NCBI RefSeq assembly: GCF_005502275.1 | Contig: NZ_SWLZ01000001.1 | Coordinates: forward strand, 124,001 to 188,000 | Origin: Robertmurraya siralis | Lineage (GTDB): Bacteria; Bacillota; Bacilli; Bacillales; Cytobacillaceae | Direction: 5' to 3' | DNA: 64,000 bases | Shown here: piece by piece, positions 53,830 through 61,834 of the stretch | Layout: the number at the start of each line of letters is the position of its first letter | Position numbering within the stretch: position 1 is the first letter of the stretch | Notes under the pieces: generated by a model | Databases searched by the model: none | Told to the model about the DNA's origin: nothing | Seen by the model: the letters and a program-made list of their open reading frames with translations, nothing else | Made by a program: the position numbers and the translations under genes

Positions 53830-54567
53830 ATGTCAAAGGTAAAAGAAGCTATTAACATGACTAGAGATGAAGTACAAGCAGCAATAGAAGAGTATCCAGT
53901 AGCTATTTTACCTATCGGAGCTACTGAACAACATGGACATCATCTTCCATTAGGTGTTGATATTTATTTAGCAGAGGGGATATCAAAAAGAATCTGTGAA
54001 AGGACAGGAGCCCTGCTCTTACCAGCTTTACCCTTTGGTTATTCTTGGGTTTGGCGTGACATTCCCGGTACTATTTCTCTCCAACAGCATCATGTAGAAG
54101 CGATCATTAAAGATGTTGCTCACAGTGTCAATCGTTATGGGGTTAAGACGCTAATTATTGTTAATGGTCATGATGCCAATAATGCTAGTATGAAGTATGC
54201 AACTAGAGAATTAACCGATGAATTAGACATGAATGTAGTTTATTTATTTTACCCGGAGCTTGAGTCAATGATGGCAAAGCATTGTGAATCAAAGACATGG
54301 CATGGAATGATTCACGCTTGTGAATTAGAAACATCCCTTATGCTTGCTCTTAAGCCGGAGTTAGTAAATATGTCGAAAGCGGTCAGGGAATATCCCGAAA
54401 AACCTGCTTTATATGGAAAATCTTCCATTTCATTAGGGCAACTGAGCAAAAGTGGAGTTTACGGTGATGCTACATTGGCCAGTAAAGCAAAGGGTGAAAA
54501 ATTATTGGAGAGCTTCGTTGAAAAAATGGTTGAGCTAGTAAATTCTGTATCAGAAAATAGCAAATGA
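53830..54567 (+). CDS. creatininase-family amidohydrolase
   Basis: 245 residues. Metal ligands appear in ILPIGATEQHGHHLPLGVD near 26-44 (E, H, H, D), VNGHDANNAS near 115 and IHACELETSL near 160. Family members open creatinine, lactams or formamides (as in riboflavin/F420 and mycofactocin pathways). Its place 4 bp after the aldolase gene is unexpected for a sugar operon and suggests an amide or lactam in the substrate. Confidence 0.87.
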   Translation: MSKVKEAINMTRDEVQAAIEEYPVAILPIGATEQHGHHLPLGVDIYLAEGISKRICERTGALLLPALPFGYSWVWRDIPGTISLQQHHVEAIIKDVAHSVNRYGVKTLIIVNGHDANNASMKYATRELTDELDMNVVYLFYPELESMMAKHCESKTWHGMIHACELETSLMLALKPELVNMSKAVREYPEKPALYGKSSISLGQLSKSGVYGDATLASKAKGEKLLESFVEKMVELVNSVSENSK

Positions 54568-54604
54568 AAAAATTATTTTCAAATGAGAGAATGCGAATAA
54601 AAGA

Positions 54605-54647
54605 AGCTGATTGTCTTAGATGATAGACAGACAAATCAGCTTTTTTG
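54605..54647 (+). terminator. intrinsic terminator after the PTS-lactonase operon
   Basis: AAGCTGATT pairs with AATCAGCTT around a 17-nt loop that itself can pair (GTCTTAGATGATAGAC), followed by T6. Confidence 0.85.
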
Positions 54648-54758
54648 TCATGTTTTCTCAGAGTCTGAGTTAAATATGATGGAACAATGAATTTCCCCGT
54701 TTCCTTTAAAGCAATTATAATAAATACGAGCTGAGTTTTTTAGTTGGAGGAGATATTT

Positions 54759-55214
54759 ATGAAAATTCGAAAATTAACTGTTGAGCAAGAGCCACCGATG
54801 GAATTGCTGCGATTGGCTGATCCATCCACAAAGATAATAAACGATTATTTAATGCGAGGAGAATGCTATATCGCGGAGAATAACGATGAAATAGTAGGTG
54901 TGTATGTACTGCTCCCAACAAGACCAGAGACGGTGGAGTTGGTAAACGTTGCCGTTTCCGAACATGCTCAGGGAAATGGGGTAGGCAAGCTGCTTGTCAA
55001 AGATGCCATATTGAAAGCGAAAGAAAAAGGCTTTAAAACAATTGAAGTAGGTACTGGTAATTCAAGCATTGCACAGTTAGCTTTGTATCAGAAATGTGGT
55101 TTCAGAATTGTAGCAGTTGATTTTGATTTTTTTACTCGACATTATGAAGAAACTATTTTTGAGAATGGAATTTGGTGTCGAGATATGATAAGGCTTTCTC
55201 AAGATATAAATTAG
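54759..55214 (+). CDS. GNAT-family N-acetyltransferase
   Basis: 151 residues from ATG 54759 behind TTGGAGGAG. The acetyl-CoA motif VAVSEHAQGNGVGKLLVKDA near 75 and IAQLALYQKCGFRIV near 115 are typical. YjaB/YvbK-like; substrate not predictable. Ends in a CR-DMIRLSQDIN-type tail. Confidence 0.85.
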   Translation: MKIRKLTVEQEPPMELLRLADPSTKIINDYLMRGECYIAENNDEIVGVYVLLPTRPETVELVNVAVSEHAQGNGVGKLLVKDAILKAKEKGFKTIEVGTGNSSIAQLALYQKCGFRIVAVDFDFFTRHYEETIFENGIWCRDMIRLSQDIN

Positions 55215-55307
55215 GAAACAGGGAGAAAATGTTTGGAATTTATGAAACTGCGCTTATAACTAAAAACGTTCATTATGAAGTTTTAAGCAATAAAATATAA
55301 AATTCCC

Positions 55308-55336
55308 TTGAAATTTTTAATATTGTGAAGTACTAT
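55308..55336 (+). promoter_or_regulatory. sigma-A promoter of ndh
   Basis: TTGAAA (55308-55313) and TACTAT (55331-55336) with 17-bp spacing. A partial Rex-like half-site TTGTGAAG overlaps the spacer end. Confidence 0.5.
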
Positions 55337-55354
55337 CATATTATGTTTTATTTA

Positions 55355-55372
55355 TTGTGAAGTTATTCACAT
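55355..55372. promoter_or_regulatory. Rex-like operator 1 before ndh
   Basis: TTGTGAAGTTATTCACAT matches TTGTGAAnnnnTTCACAA with one mismatch. Rex senses NADH/NAD+ and is known to repress ndh in B. subtilis. Confidence 0.75.
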
Positions 55373-55387
55373 ATAAAAAGTATTTTT

Positions 55388-55521
55388 GAGGCTTTGTTAA
55401 ATGTTGTTGCTGATTTTGAATTATTTTCTTTCAGCACAACAAAAAGAGGCATGTGAAACCAAGGGATCACACAAAATGAGCTAAAAATCGCTTTTATAAC
55501 TATAGTGTTTAACGAAGTCTT
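55388..55521. repeat. MITE-like element, copy 4, in the ndh leader
   Basis: GAGGCTTTGTTAAATG at the left and GTTTAACGAAGTCTTTT at the right; inside are CATGTGAAACC and CACAAAATGAGCTAAAAATCG. It lies between the two Rex-like sites and increases the leader length by about 130 bp. Confidence 0.65.
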
Positions 55522-55534
55522 TTTTTGTTACATT

Positions 55535-55552
55535 ATGTGAAAATAATCACAA
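55535..55552. promoter_or_regulatory. Rex-like operator 2 before ndh
   Basis: ATGTGAAAATAATCACAA, reverse complement TTGTGATTATTTTCACAT, fits the Rex consensus with two changes. Located 48 bp before the ndh start. Confidence 0.65.
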
Positions 55553-55600
55553 TGATAATTCAGAAATGGAACAAATAGTACAAAGAGGGAATGAAGCAGG

Positions 55601-56830
55601 ATGAGAAAGCCAAAAGTGATTATTCTAGGTGCTGGATATGGTGGGATTATTACCAGTAAGGAACTGGAAACTATTTTAAACAAAGGAGAGGCCGAAGTAA
55701 CCTTAATTAATAAACATGATTATCATTATATCTCGACACAGTTGCACAAAACGAGTGCTGGAACTGCAGTTGATGAGAAAGTTGCTTTACATATAGCTGA
55801 TTTACTAAAGAAAAATGTTGTCAATTTTAAAAAGGGAATAGTTGACCATGTCGATTTTGTAAATAAAAAAGTTATGTTAGAAAACAATGAAATATATGAA
55901 TATGATTATTTGTTAATCGCACTCGGATTTGACGTCGATACCTTTGGAATACCTGGAGTAGAGGAGAATGCATTTAAAATTAGAAGCTTTCGCAGTTCCA
56001 AAGCAATTCAGCAGCATATACAGGAACAGTTTAACAAATATAATGAGGACGGCGATTTATCTCGTCTTACTTTTATCGTGGCAGGAGCTGGTTTCACAGG
56101 AATTGAGATGGTCGGGGAGCTAATTGATCAATTGCCAAAGCTTTGCAAAAAATATGAAATTCCTTTAGAGAATACTAGAATTGTAAATGTGGAGGCGTCT
56201 GATTCCATTCTTCCATTTTTTGATCAAAAGTTAATTGATTTTACAACCTCTTACTTGAAAAAGAATCGTGTAGAGGTAGTAACATCTACTAAAATCGTCG
56301 AATGTAATAAGGAAGCCGTTATCCTTGATAACGGCTACCAAGTACCAGCAAGAACCCTTATTTGGTCTGGAGGGGTGAGAGCTAATCGTCTTCTTGAAAG
56401 ATGGAATTTACAACTTGTGAAAGGACGAATTCCTGTAGATCAATATCTCCGTGTAAAAACATTTGAGGATGTATTTTGTGTAGGGGATGCAGCATATTTT
56501 GAAGTTGAAGAAAATACTCCTCTTCCAGCAACTGCTCAAGTGGCTATACAACAAGCACAAGTATGTAGTTCTAATCTAGTGGCTGCTATTCGTGGCAATG
56601 CTCTTAAACCATTTATCTATCATCATAAAGGTACGGTTGCATCAATTGGGAGCCGTGCGGCGGTTGGCAATGTTTTTGGCGTTAAATTAACAGGACGTCT
56701 CGCGTCTCTTATGAAGCAGGTTATTGAAGCACGCTATTTATTGGTTCTTGGTGGCCCCGGTTTGCTGTTGAAAGAAATGTTTAATGTCAAGTTTAAAAAG
56801 AGCTATGCTAAAACGGCATCATCAAGGTAG
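55601..56830 (+). CDS. ndh: type II NADH dehydrogenase
   Basis: 409 residues. FAD-binding VIILGAGYGGIITSKELE at the N-terminus, the NADH-binding region FIVAGAGFTGIEMVGEL near 158, VFCVGDAAYFEVEENTPLPA near 300 and the quinone-site AQVAIQQAQVC. The last ~40 residues form an amphipathic membrane-anchoring tail. It oxidises NADH and passes electrons to menaquinone without pumping protons. Two Rex-like sites fit NADH-dependent control. Confidence 0.93.
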   Translation: MRKPKVIILGAGYGGIITSKELETILNKGEAEVTLINKHDYHYISTQLHKTSAGTAVDEKVALHIADLLKKNVVNFKKGIVDHVDFVNKKVMLENNEIYEYDYLLIALGFDVDTFGIPGVEENAFKIRSFRSSKAIQQHIQEQFNKYNEDGDLSRLTFIVAGAGFTGIEMVGELIDQLPKLCKKYEIPLENTRIVNVEASDSILPFFDQKLIDFTTSYLKKNRVEVVTSTKIVECNKEAVILDNGYQVPARTLIWSGGVRANRLLERWNLQLVKGRIPVDQYLRVKTFEDVFCVGDAAYFEVEENTPLPATAQVAIQQAQVCSSNLVAAIRGNALKPFIYHHKGTVASIGSRAAVGNVFGVKLTGRLASLMKQVIEARYLLVLGGPGLLLKEMFNVKFKKSYAKTASSR

Positions 56831-56842
56831 GTTATAGAGAAT

Positions 56843-56893
56843 AAGAGAGCGACCCCAATGCAGTATTGATGTTGGGGGACTCTCTTATTTTTT
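56843..56893 (+). terminator. intrinsic terminator after ndh
   Basis: AAGAGAGCGACCCCAA pairs with TTGGGGGACTCTCTT (one or two mismatches), followed by ATTTTTT. Confidence 0.88.
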
Positions 56894-56938
56894 AGGAAAT
56901 AAGCGAGCATATTGTTTGAAAAAACCTAATTTTTAACG

Positions 56939-57085
56939 TTTGGCTTTGTTATATGTTGGTTTTGACTTTTGGCTCACTTTCTCTCTAGACCTTTCAGTTA
57001 TACTGAAAGGCATGTGAAACTTTGGTTTCACATGAAATGAGCCCAAAATCATTTTATCAACAATTCTATTTAACAAAGCCTAAAG
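56939..57085. repeat. MITE-like element, copy 5, the most intact
   Basis: TTTGGCTTTGTTATATG and CTATTTAACAAAGCCTAAAG form the termini. Between them: CCTTTCAGT/ACTGAAAGG and CATGTGAAAC/GTTTCACATG, perfect hairpins, plus GGCTCA and TGAGCC as an outer stem. It ends 2 bp before the stop codon of the kinase gene. Confidence 0.8.
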
Positions 57086-57086
57086 T

Positions 57087-58382
57087 TTAGTAGTTTGCTG
57101 ACAAAGGATGTTCAGCCTGATGCCCATTCCCATCTATTTTGCAAATCGGGATTGAAAGAATAAAAGTTGTCCCAAAACCAACCTCGCTTTCAACCGTTAT
57201 TTTTCCTTTTAATTGTTCTACTATCTGAAATGAAATGGTTAAGCCGATACCGGTCCCTTTGTCTTTAGTGGAATAAAAAGGAGTTCCTACTCTGGAAAGC
57301 TGTTCTTTTGACATTCCTTCACCGTTATCTGAGATTTTGATAATAATATAATCATCGTCAGTAAAAGCGACAATTTTTAAAAGTCCACTATTATTCATGG
57401 CTTCAATTCCATTTTTAATAATATTGATAAAAACTTGCTTGATTTCATCGGCGTTTCCTTTTATATAAAGGGATGGTTCGATAATAGATTGCACTTCAAT
57501 ATTTTGTATATTCGTATAGGAAGTCATCAATTCAATCGTTTTTAATAGCTCCTCACTAATATTGACAATACGGATCGTTTTATCGTTTGGTTTTGCTAAT
57601 GAAAGATAGTCGTTAATGATGTCCTGGGCACGATTTAATTCAGATAGGGAAATATTAATATATGCAAGCTGTTGTTCATTAATGTTGTCGTCTTTTTTCA
57701 TTAACTGTAAAAATCCATTGATGGTGGTCATAGGATTTCGAACTTCATGTGCAACAGAAGCGGCAAGTTGACTTATGATATTAAGTTTTTCAGAGCGTTG
57801 TAGTTCCTGATGTAATTTAATATGTTGTTTAAACGTTTCGATAAGAAGGATGACAAGGATTAGAGTAATCCAAGTAATGATTGAGAAAAGAAACATTGTT
57901 AGAAGATGGTCATATTGTTTATTATGTATTAGGGAATAACTTCGAGTAAGAGTTATAAGCCAATAGAGTGCACTAATGTATAAAAGGCTTTTCTTAAAAG
58001 AAAAAGTTCTTAATTTTTTTTTGGTCAAATAAAAAATGACGGTAATGATGCCATAATTTAATAGAGTGATCGATAAATTCGTTTGCCCTAAAAAGTGTAA
58101 GTACAGCAGCATTATAAAAATAGCTGCGATTCCCTGCCAAAAACCGATATAAATAAAGGCAATGATGATAGGGATAATGCGAAGGTCATAAACAAAGCCA
58201 TTCGCATAAGACACTGGAAATGAGATGGTTAATAGGAGAATTAGAAAAGTTAGTGCCAATAATATGCCTTTATGAGCTTTACTGAAATAAATGTTCTTGA
58301 GGATAGCCAAAAAGTAATATAAGAGTATTGGAAATATTACAATTAATACATGATAGAGTATATACCCAACATTTTCCAGCAA
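57087..58382 (-). CDS. sensor histidine kinase, KinB-like
   Basis: 431 residues. Six membrane segments in the first ~190 residues resemble the 5TMR-LYT sensor of KinB. HisKA motif AASVAHEVRNPMTTINGF near 212, then HATPase_c with NIIKNGIEAM, ISDNGEGMSKEQL and STKDKGTGIGLTIS. Kinases of this architecture feed the sporulation phosphorelay in Bacillus. No adjacent response regulator, as expected for an orphan phosphorelay kinase. Start is TTG 58382 behind GAGGAGG. Its last bases abut MITE copy 5. Confidence 0.88.
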   Translation of the reverse strand: MLENVGYILYHVLIVIFPILLYYFLAILKNIYFSKAHKGILLALTFLILLLTISFPVSYANGFVYDLRIIPIIIAFIYIGFWQGIAAIFIMLLYLHFLGQTNLSITLLNYGIITVIFYLTKKKLRTFSFKKSLLYISALYWLITLTRSYSLIHNKQYDHLLTMFLFSIITWITLILVILLIETFKQHIKLHQELQRSEKLNIISQLAASVAHEVRNPMTTINGFLQLMKKDDNINEQQLAYINISLSELNRAQDIINDYLSLAKPNDKTIRIVNISEELLKTIELMTSYTNIQNIEVQSIIEPSLYIKGNADEIKQVFINIIKNGIEAMNNSGLLKIVAFTDDDYIIIKISDNGEGMSKEQLSRVGTPFYSTKDKGTGIGLTISFQIVEQLKGKITVESEVGFGTTFILSIPICKIDGNGHQAEHPLSANY

Positions 58383-58619
58383 AATAGAAATACCTCCTCA
58401 ACAACCAAAGCTTCTGATTATATAGTTCTTAATTTCTACAATAACAGATATAATCCTTCAAAAGCTCTAATAAACTTACAATTTTTCCTAACATTCGCAA
58501 AAAGTTGAGGGATTAACGCAAATTATTTCAATTGTGGATTGCTGGTGGTATCTGTTACTGGTTTGCCCTATACTAGTAACTGTAATTCATCTATAAGTAA
58601 TAAAGAGGTGCATCGTGTT

Positions 58620-59705
58620 TTGGTTAAAAAGAATCATACTTTACCATTTGTTTTTATAAAAACGTTGATTATTGCCATAACTGGTGGAGTGATTGCATAT
58701 TTAATCCATATTCCAATTCCATGGCTGCTTGGTTCAATGACTGCTGTTTTAATTGCTTCTAGTTTTGGATTAAAGTTATACTGGCCGAGTGCAATCAGAG
58801 ATATTGCGATCATTATTGTTGGGTATTCAATTGGATTATCTTTTACAAAAGAAGCTATCATGTTCATTCTGTCTCAACTTCCAGCGATTTTTCTAAGTAC
58901 AATCGTAGTGATTTGTTTTTGTGTCGGTCTAGCTTTTGTTATTTCAAAAATAACTAAATTACATTTTCCTTCAGTTTTGATTGGCAGCATTCCCGGTGGA
59001 CTTTCGCAAATGCTTCTTCTTGGCGAAGAGATTAAAAATATCAATCTTTCAATTGTCACATTTCTGCAAGTGTCCAGACTGATTCTAATTATTATTTTTG
59101 TTCCTTTGTTCGTATTTAGTCCTTTTGTGGGAACGGGAACAACTGGAGCCGCAGATTTAATCCACTCTTCAACCATCCGCTGGGGAAATTTATTCCCCAA
59201 TATCCTACTATTTATTCCTGGCGTGATCCTGTCCATTTTTATCGCGAGGAAAATAAAACTACCGACACCGTTTTTGGTCGGTCCAATTTTTGCAACGGCT
59301 ATTATAGGGCTGTTCGGCTATATTGGTCCGACTCTTCCATCTTCGCTATTGGACGTTTCCCAATTAATGATCGGAGCATACATTGGATTATTAATCGATT
59401 TAGAGCAAATAGAAGATAAATTTAAAATGTTGACTATAGCTATTGTTTCAGGTGCTTTATTACTGTTTGGCTCTTGGGGATTGAGTTTGCTCTTATCCTA
59501 TGTTAAAGACATATCATTTTCTACCAGCACTCTTAGTCTTGCGCCAGGTGGGATGGATCAAATGGGAATTATCGCTGCTGAAATCCATGCAGATTTGTCA
59601 ATTGTAGCTGGTTATCAATTGTTTCGCTTGTTTTTTATCTTTTTTGTCGTGCCGCCATTGCTGCGATGGTTTGTTCACTATTTGTATCAAAAAAAGCTAT
59701 GGTGA
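58620..59705 (+). CDS. AbrB-family membrane protein (PF05145, putative transporter)
   Basis: 361 residues, about ten membrane segments in two repeats with IPIPWLLGSMTAVLIASSFG and KLPTPFLVGPIFATAIIGLF. Despite the family name it is not the DNA-binding AbrB; members are integral membrane proteins of uncertain function, sometimes annotated as ammonia monooxygenase-like. I place the start at TTG 58620 behind AAAGAGGTG; the frame is open to 58539 but the extra residues look non-coding. Divergent from the kinase gene. Confidence 0.8.
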   Translation: MVKKNHTLPFVFIKTLIIAITGGVIAYLIHIPIPWLLGSMTAVLIASSFGLKLYWPSAIRDIAIIIVGYSIGLSFTKEAIMFILSQLPAIFLSTIVVICFCVGLAFVISKITKLHFPSVLIGSIPGGLSQMLLLGEEIKNINLSIVTFLQVSRLILIIIFVPLFVFSPFVGTGTTGAADLIHSSTIRWGNLFPNILLFIPGVILSIFIARKIKLPTPFLVGPIFATAIIGLFGYIGPTLPSSLLDVSQLMIGAYIGLLIDLEQIEDKFKMLTIAIVSGALLLFGSWGLSLLLSYVKDISFSTSTLSLAPGGMDQMGIIAAEIHADLSIVAGYQLFRLFFIFFVVPPLLRWFVHYLYQKKLW

Positions 59706-59940
59706 CGGCTAAGCAAAATGATAAATCATGTTATTATTAGATTTTGTTCTATGTCGTCCTAACATAATATGTTTTTCAAAAAAATGCAAAATTACAATAA
59801 AATATTTTTTTAGATGAAGAATAGTTAAGGCCATCGACCATGTTTGATCTAAAGCAGTTTCAATAAAAAAATTTTTTTTGAGATCCGATTAACTCTCTGT
59901 GAAATAAAAATAAACAGTAGGAATATCCAGTTTTTATACA
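59706..59940. other. AT-rich intergenic region
   Basis: No gene, repeat or terminator is clear. Together with the promoter at 59941 it separates the AbrB-like gene from the ABC operon. Confidence 0.4.
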
Positions 59941-59982
59941 TTGACACTGCATAGGCAATAGGTTATGATTCTTCTAACCTAC
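59941..59982 (+). promoter_or_regulatory. strong sigma-A promoter with overlapping palindrome
   Basis: TTGACA (59941-59946) and TATGAT (59964-59969) at 17-bp spacing are close to consensus. TAGGTTA (59959-59965) and TAACCTA (59975-59981) form a palindrome covering the -10 region, a likely repressor site for the peptide/nickel operon. Confidence 0.75.
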
Positions 59983-60049
59983 AAAACCTATTAAAAAGGT
60001 AAGAATTATAAGAAAACTAAAATATTATAATCAACAGGAGGGAATACAT

Positions 60050-61627
60050 ATGAATAGGAAATTTTTGGGGGTTGTATTTTTGCTGGCGTTATTAGCCTTG
60101 ACAGCGATCGGTTGCAGCAATAATGATAGCAAAGCTGGAAAGTCAGATGATAATTCCAGCGCAAATGTTAGCTACAAAGATGAAATCAATATTGCAGTAA
60201 CGGCTCAGCCGCCGACACTTGATTCGGCGATGACTGTATCGCAAGTTGCCTTAGATATCGCAGGTAATATTTTTGAAACGCTTTACACTTTGAATGAAGA
60301 CTATGAACCTACGCCAATGTTAGCTGAATCAGTGGACATTAGCGATGATGGAAAGACATATACCTTTAAGCTGCGGGAAGGAATACTGTTTCATAATGGA
60401 AAAGAGATGACTTCCGAGGATGTTGTAGCTTCAATGAATCGTTGGTTAGAAAAATCTTCACGTGCAAAATCTCTATTAGAAAATGCTAATTTTGTGGCTG
60501 AAGATCCGTATACGGTAGTTTTAAATTTAGAAAACGCAGCGTCAGATGTTTTGATTATTATGGCATCTCAGGCTAATTTTCCAGCCATTATGCCTAAGGA
60601 AATTATTGATTCTGCTCCTGCTGAAGGCGTAACTGAGTATATCGGAACGGGTCCTTTTCAATTTGAAGAATGGAAGCAAGACCAATATATAAAGTTGAGT
60701 AAATATGATGAGTATCAGGCAGTCGACGAAGAAGCAAGTGGATTTGCAGGCAAAAAAGAAGCGTTTGTGGAAGATGTGTTTTATCACTTTGTGACAGACC
60801 ACTCTACACGCATTGCTGGAATTCAAACTGGCGAATATGATATTGCTGATAACATTCCAACAGAAAGCTACGAGCAATTAAATAGCATCGATGATATAAA
60901 GGTATATACATTTGTTGGAGGAACGCTGACGATGTTTTTTAACACTAACGAAGGCGTATTGGCAGATGTAAATATTCGTCAGGCGATAAATGCTGCATTT
61001 AATATGGATGAGATTCTGCTAGCGAGCTTTGTCAATGAAGAATTGTACAGCTTAGATCCAAGTTATATGAATCCAAATCAAATTCAGTGGGCTAGTGATG
61101 CTGGTAAAGAGTACTATAATCAGGCTGATCTTGAGAAAGCTAAGACACTCCTAGCGGATGCTGGCTACAATGGTGAGGAAATTACTTTATTAACTACGCA
61201 AGATTATGCTGAAATGTATACAGCCACTACTGTTGTGCAAGAACAATTAAGACAATTGGGCTTAAATGTAAAAATAGAAAACTATGATTTTCCAACTTTC
61301 TTGGAAACAAAGAATGACTTGAGCAAATGGGATATTTTTATCACAAGCAATGGTTACCAATTAACACCGCCGCAGTTATTGGCTGTTAATCCTGATTGGG
61401 CAGGATTAAATGACGCAAATGTTGCAGAGTTATTGACGCAAATTAGAGCAGCCGATAGTCCAGAAGAAGCGAAGGCGAAGTGGGATGAATTGCAAGGATA
61501 TTTATATGAAACTCTTTCTTCCACGGTTATTGGTCAATATAACAGCATTTTAGCGACTACTGATAAACTTGAAGGATTAGAAGTATTTGAAGCCCCTATA
61601 ATTTGGAATACGAAAGTGATCGAATAG
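60050..61627 (+). CDS. family 5 solute-binding lipoprotein of a peptide/nickel-type ABC transporter
   Basis: 525 residues. Lipobox ALTAIGCSNN, then TLDSAMTVSQVALDIAGNIF, then LREGILFHNGKEMTSEDVVA near 107. The protein is closest in style to dipeptide/glutathione-type SBPs (DppA/GsiB). ACAGGAGGG precedes the ATG. Divided from the permease genes by a hairpin and a degraded repeat. Confidence 0.9.
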   Translation: MNRKFLGVVFLLALLALTAIGCSNNDSKAGKSDDNSSANVSYKDEINIAVTAQPPTLDSAMTVSQVALDIAGNIFETLYTLNEDYEPTPMLAESVDISDDGKTYTFKLREGILFHNGKEMTSEDVVASMNRWLEKSSRAKSLLENANFVAEDPYTVVLNLENAASDVLIIMASQANFPAIMPKEIIDSAPAEGVTEYIGTGPFQFEEWKQDQYIKLSKYDEYQAVDEEASGFAGKKEAFVEDVFYHFVTDHSTRIAGIQTGEYDIADNIPTESYEQLNSIDDIKVYTFVGGTLTMFFNTNEGVLADVNIRQAINAAFNMDEILLASFVNEELYSLDPSYMNPNQIQWASDAGKEYYNQADLEKAKTLLADAGYNGEEITLLTTQDYAEMYTATTVVQEQLRQLGLNVKIENYDFPTFLETKNDLSKWDIFITSNGYQLTPPQLLAVNPDWAGLNDANVAELLTQIRAADSPEEAKAKWDELQGYLYETLSSTVIGQYNSILATTDKLEGLEVFEAPIIWNTKVIE

Positions 61628-61630
61628 AAT

Positions 61631-61664
61631 GAATCCTCCATTGCTTGTTTGCGATGGAGGATTC
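61631..61664 (+). terminator. intercistronic hairpin after the binding-protein gene
   Basis: GAATCCTCCATTGC pairs with GCGATGGAGGATTC (one G-U) around a 6-nt loop. There is no direct T-run, so it more likely protects or partly terminates the binding-protein mRNA, giving more of it than permease. Confidence 0.75.
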
Positions 61665-61710
61665 ATGCTATGCTTAATTCTTTTTTTATTTTTGCTTTTT
61701 AAAAGGAATT

Positions 61711-61812
61711 GAAGATATAACGATTTTTGACATTGATATCGTACACCTTTTTTTGTATGACTGAAAGAAGAGAAAATGACCAAAAATCAGTACCAGCATA
61801 ACAAAGCCTTAT
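61711..61812. repeat. MITE-like element, degraded copy 6
   Basis: ATTTTTGACATT...GAGAAAATGACCAAAAATCAGTAC-type sequence and the right terminus CATAACAAAGCCTTAT (61797-61812). Internal hairpins are largely lost. Confidence 0.55.
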
Positions 61813-61834
61813 TTTTAATAAAGGGGGGATTCAT

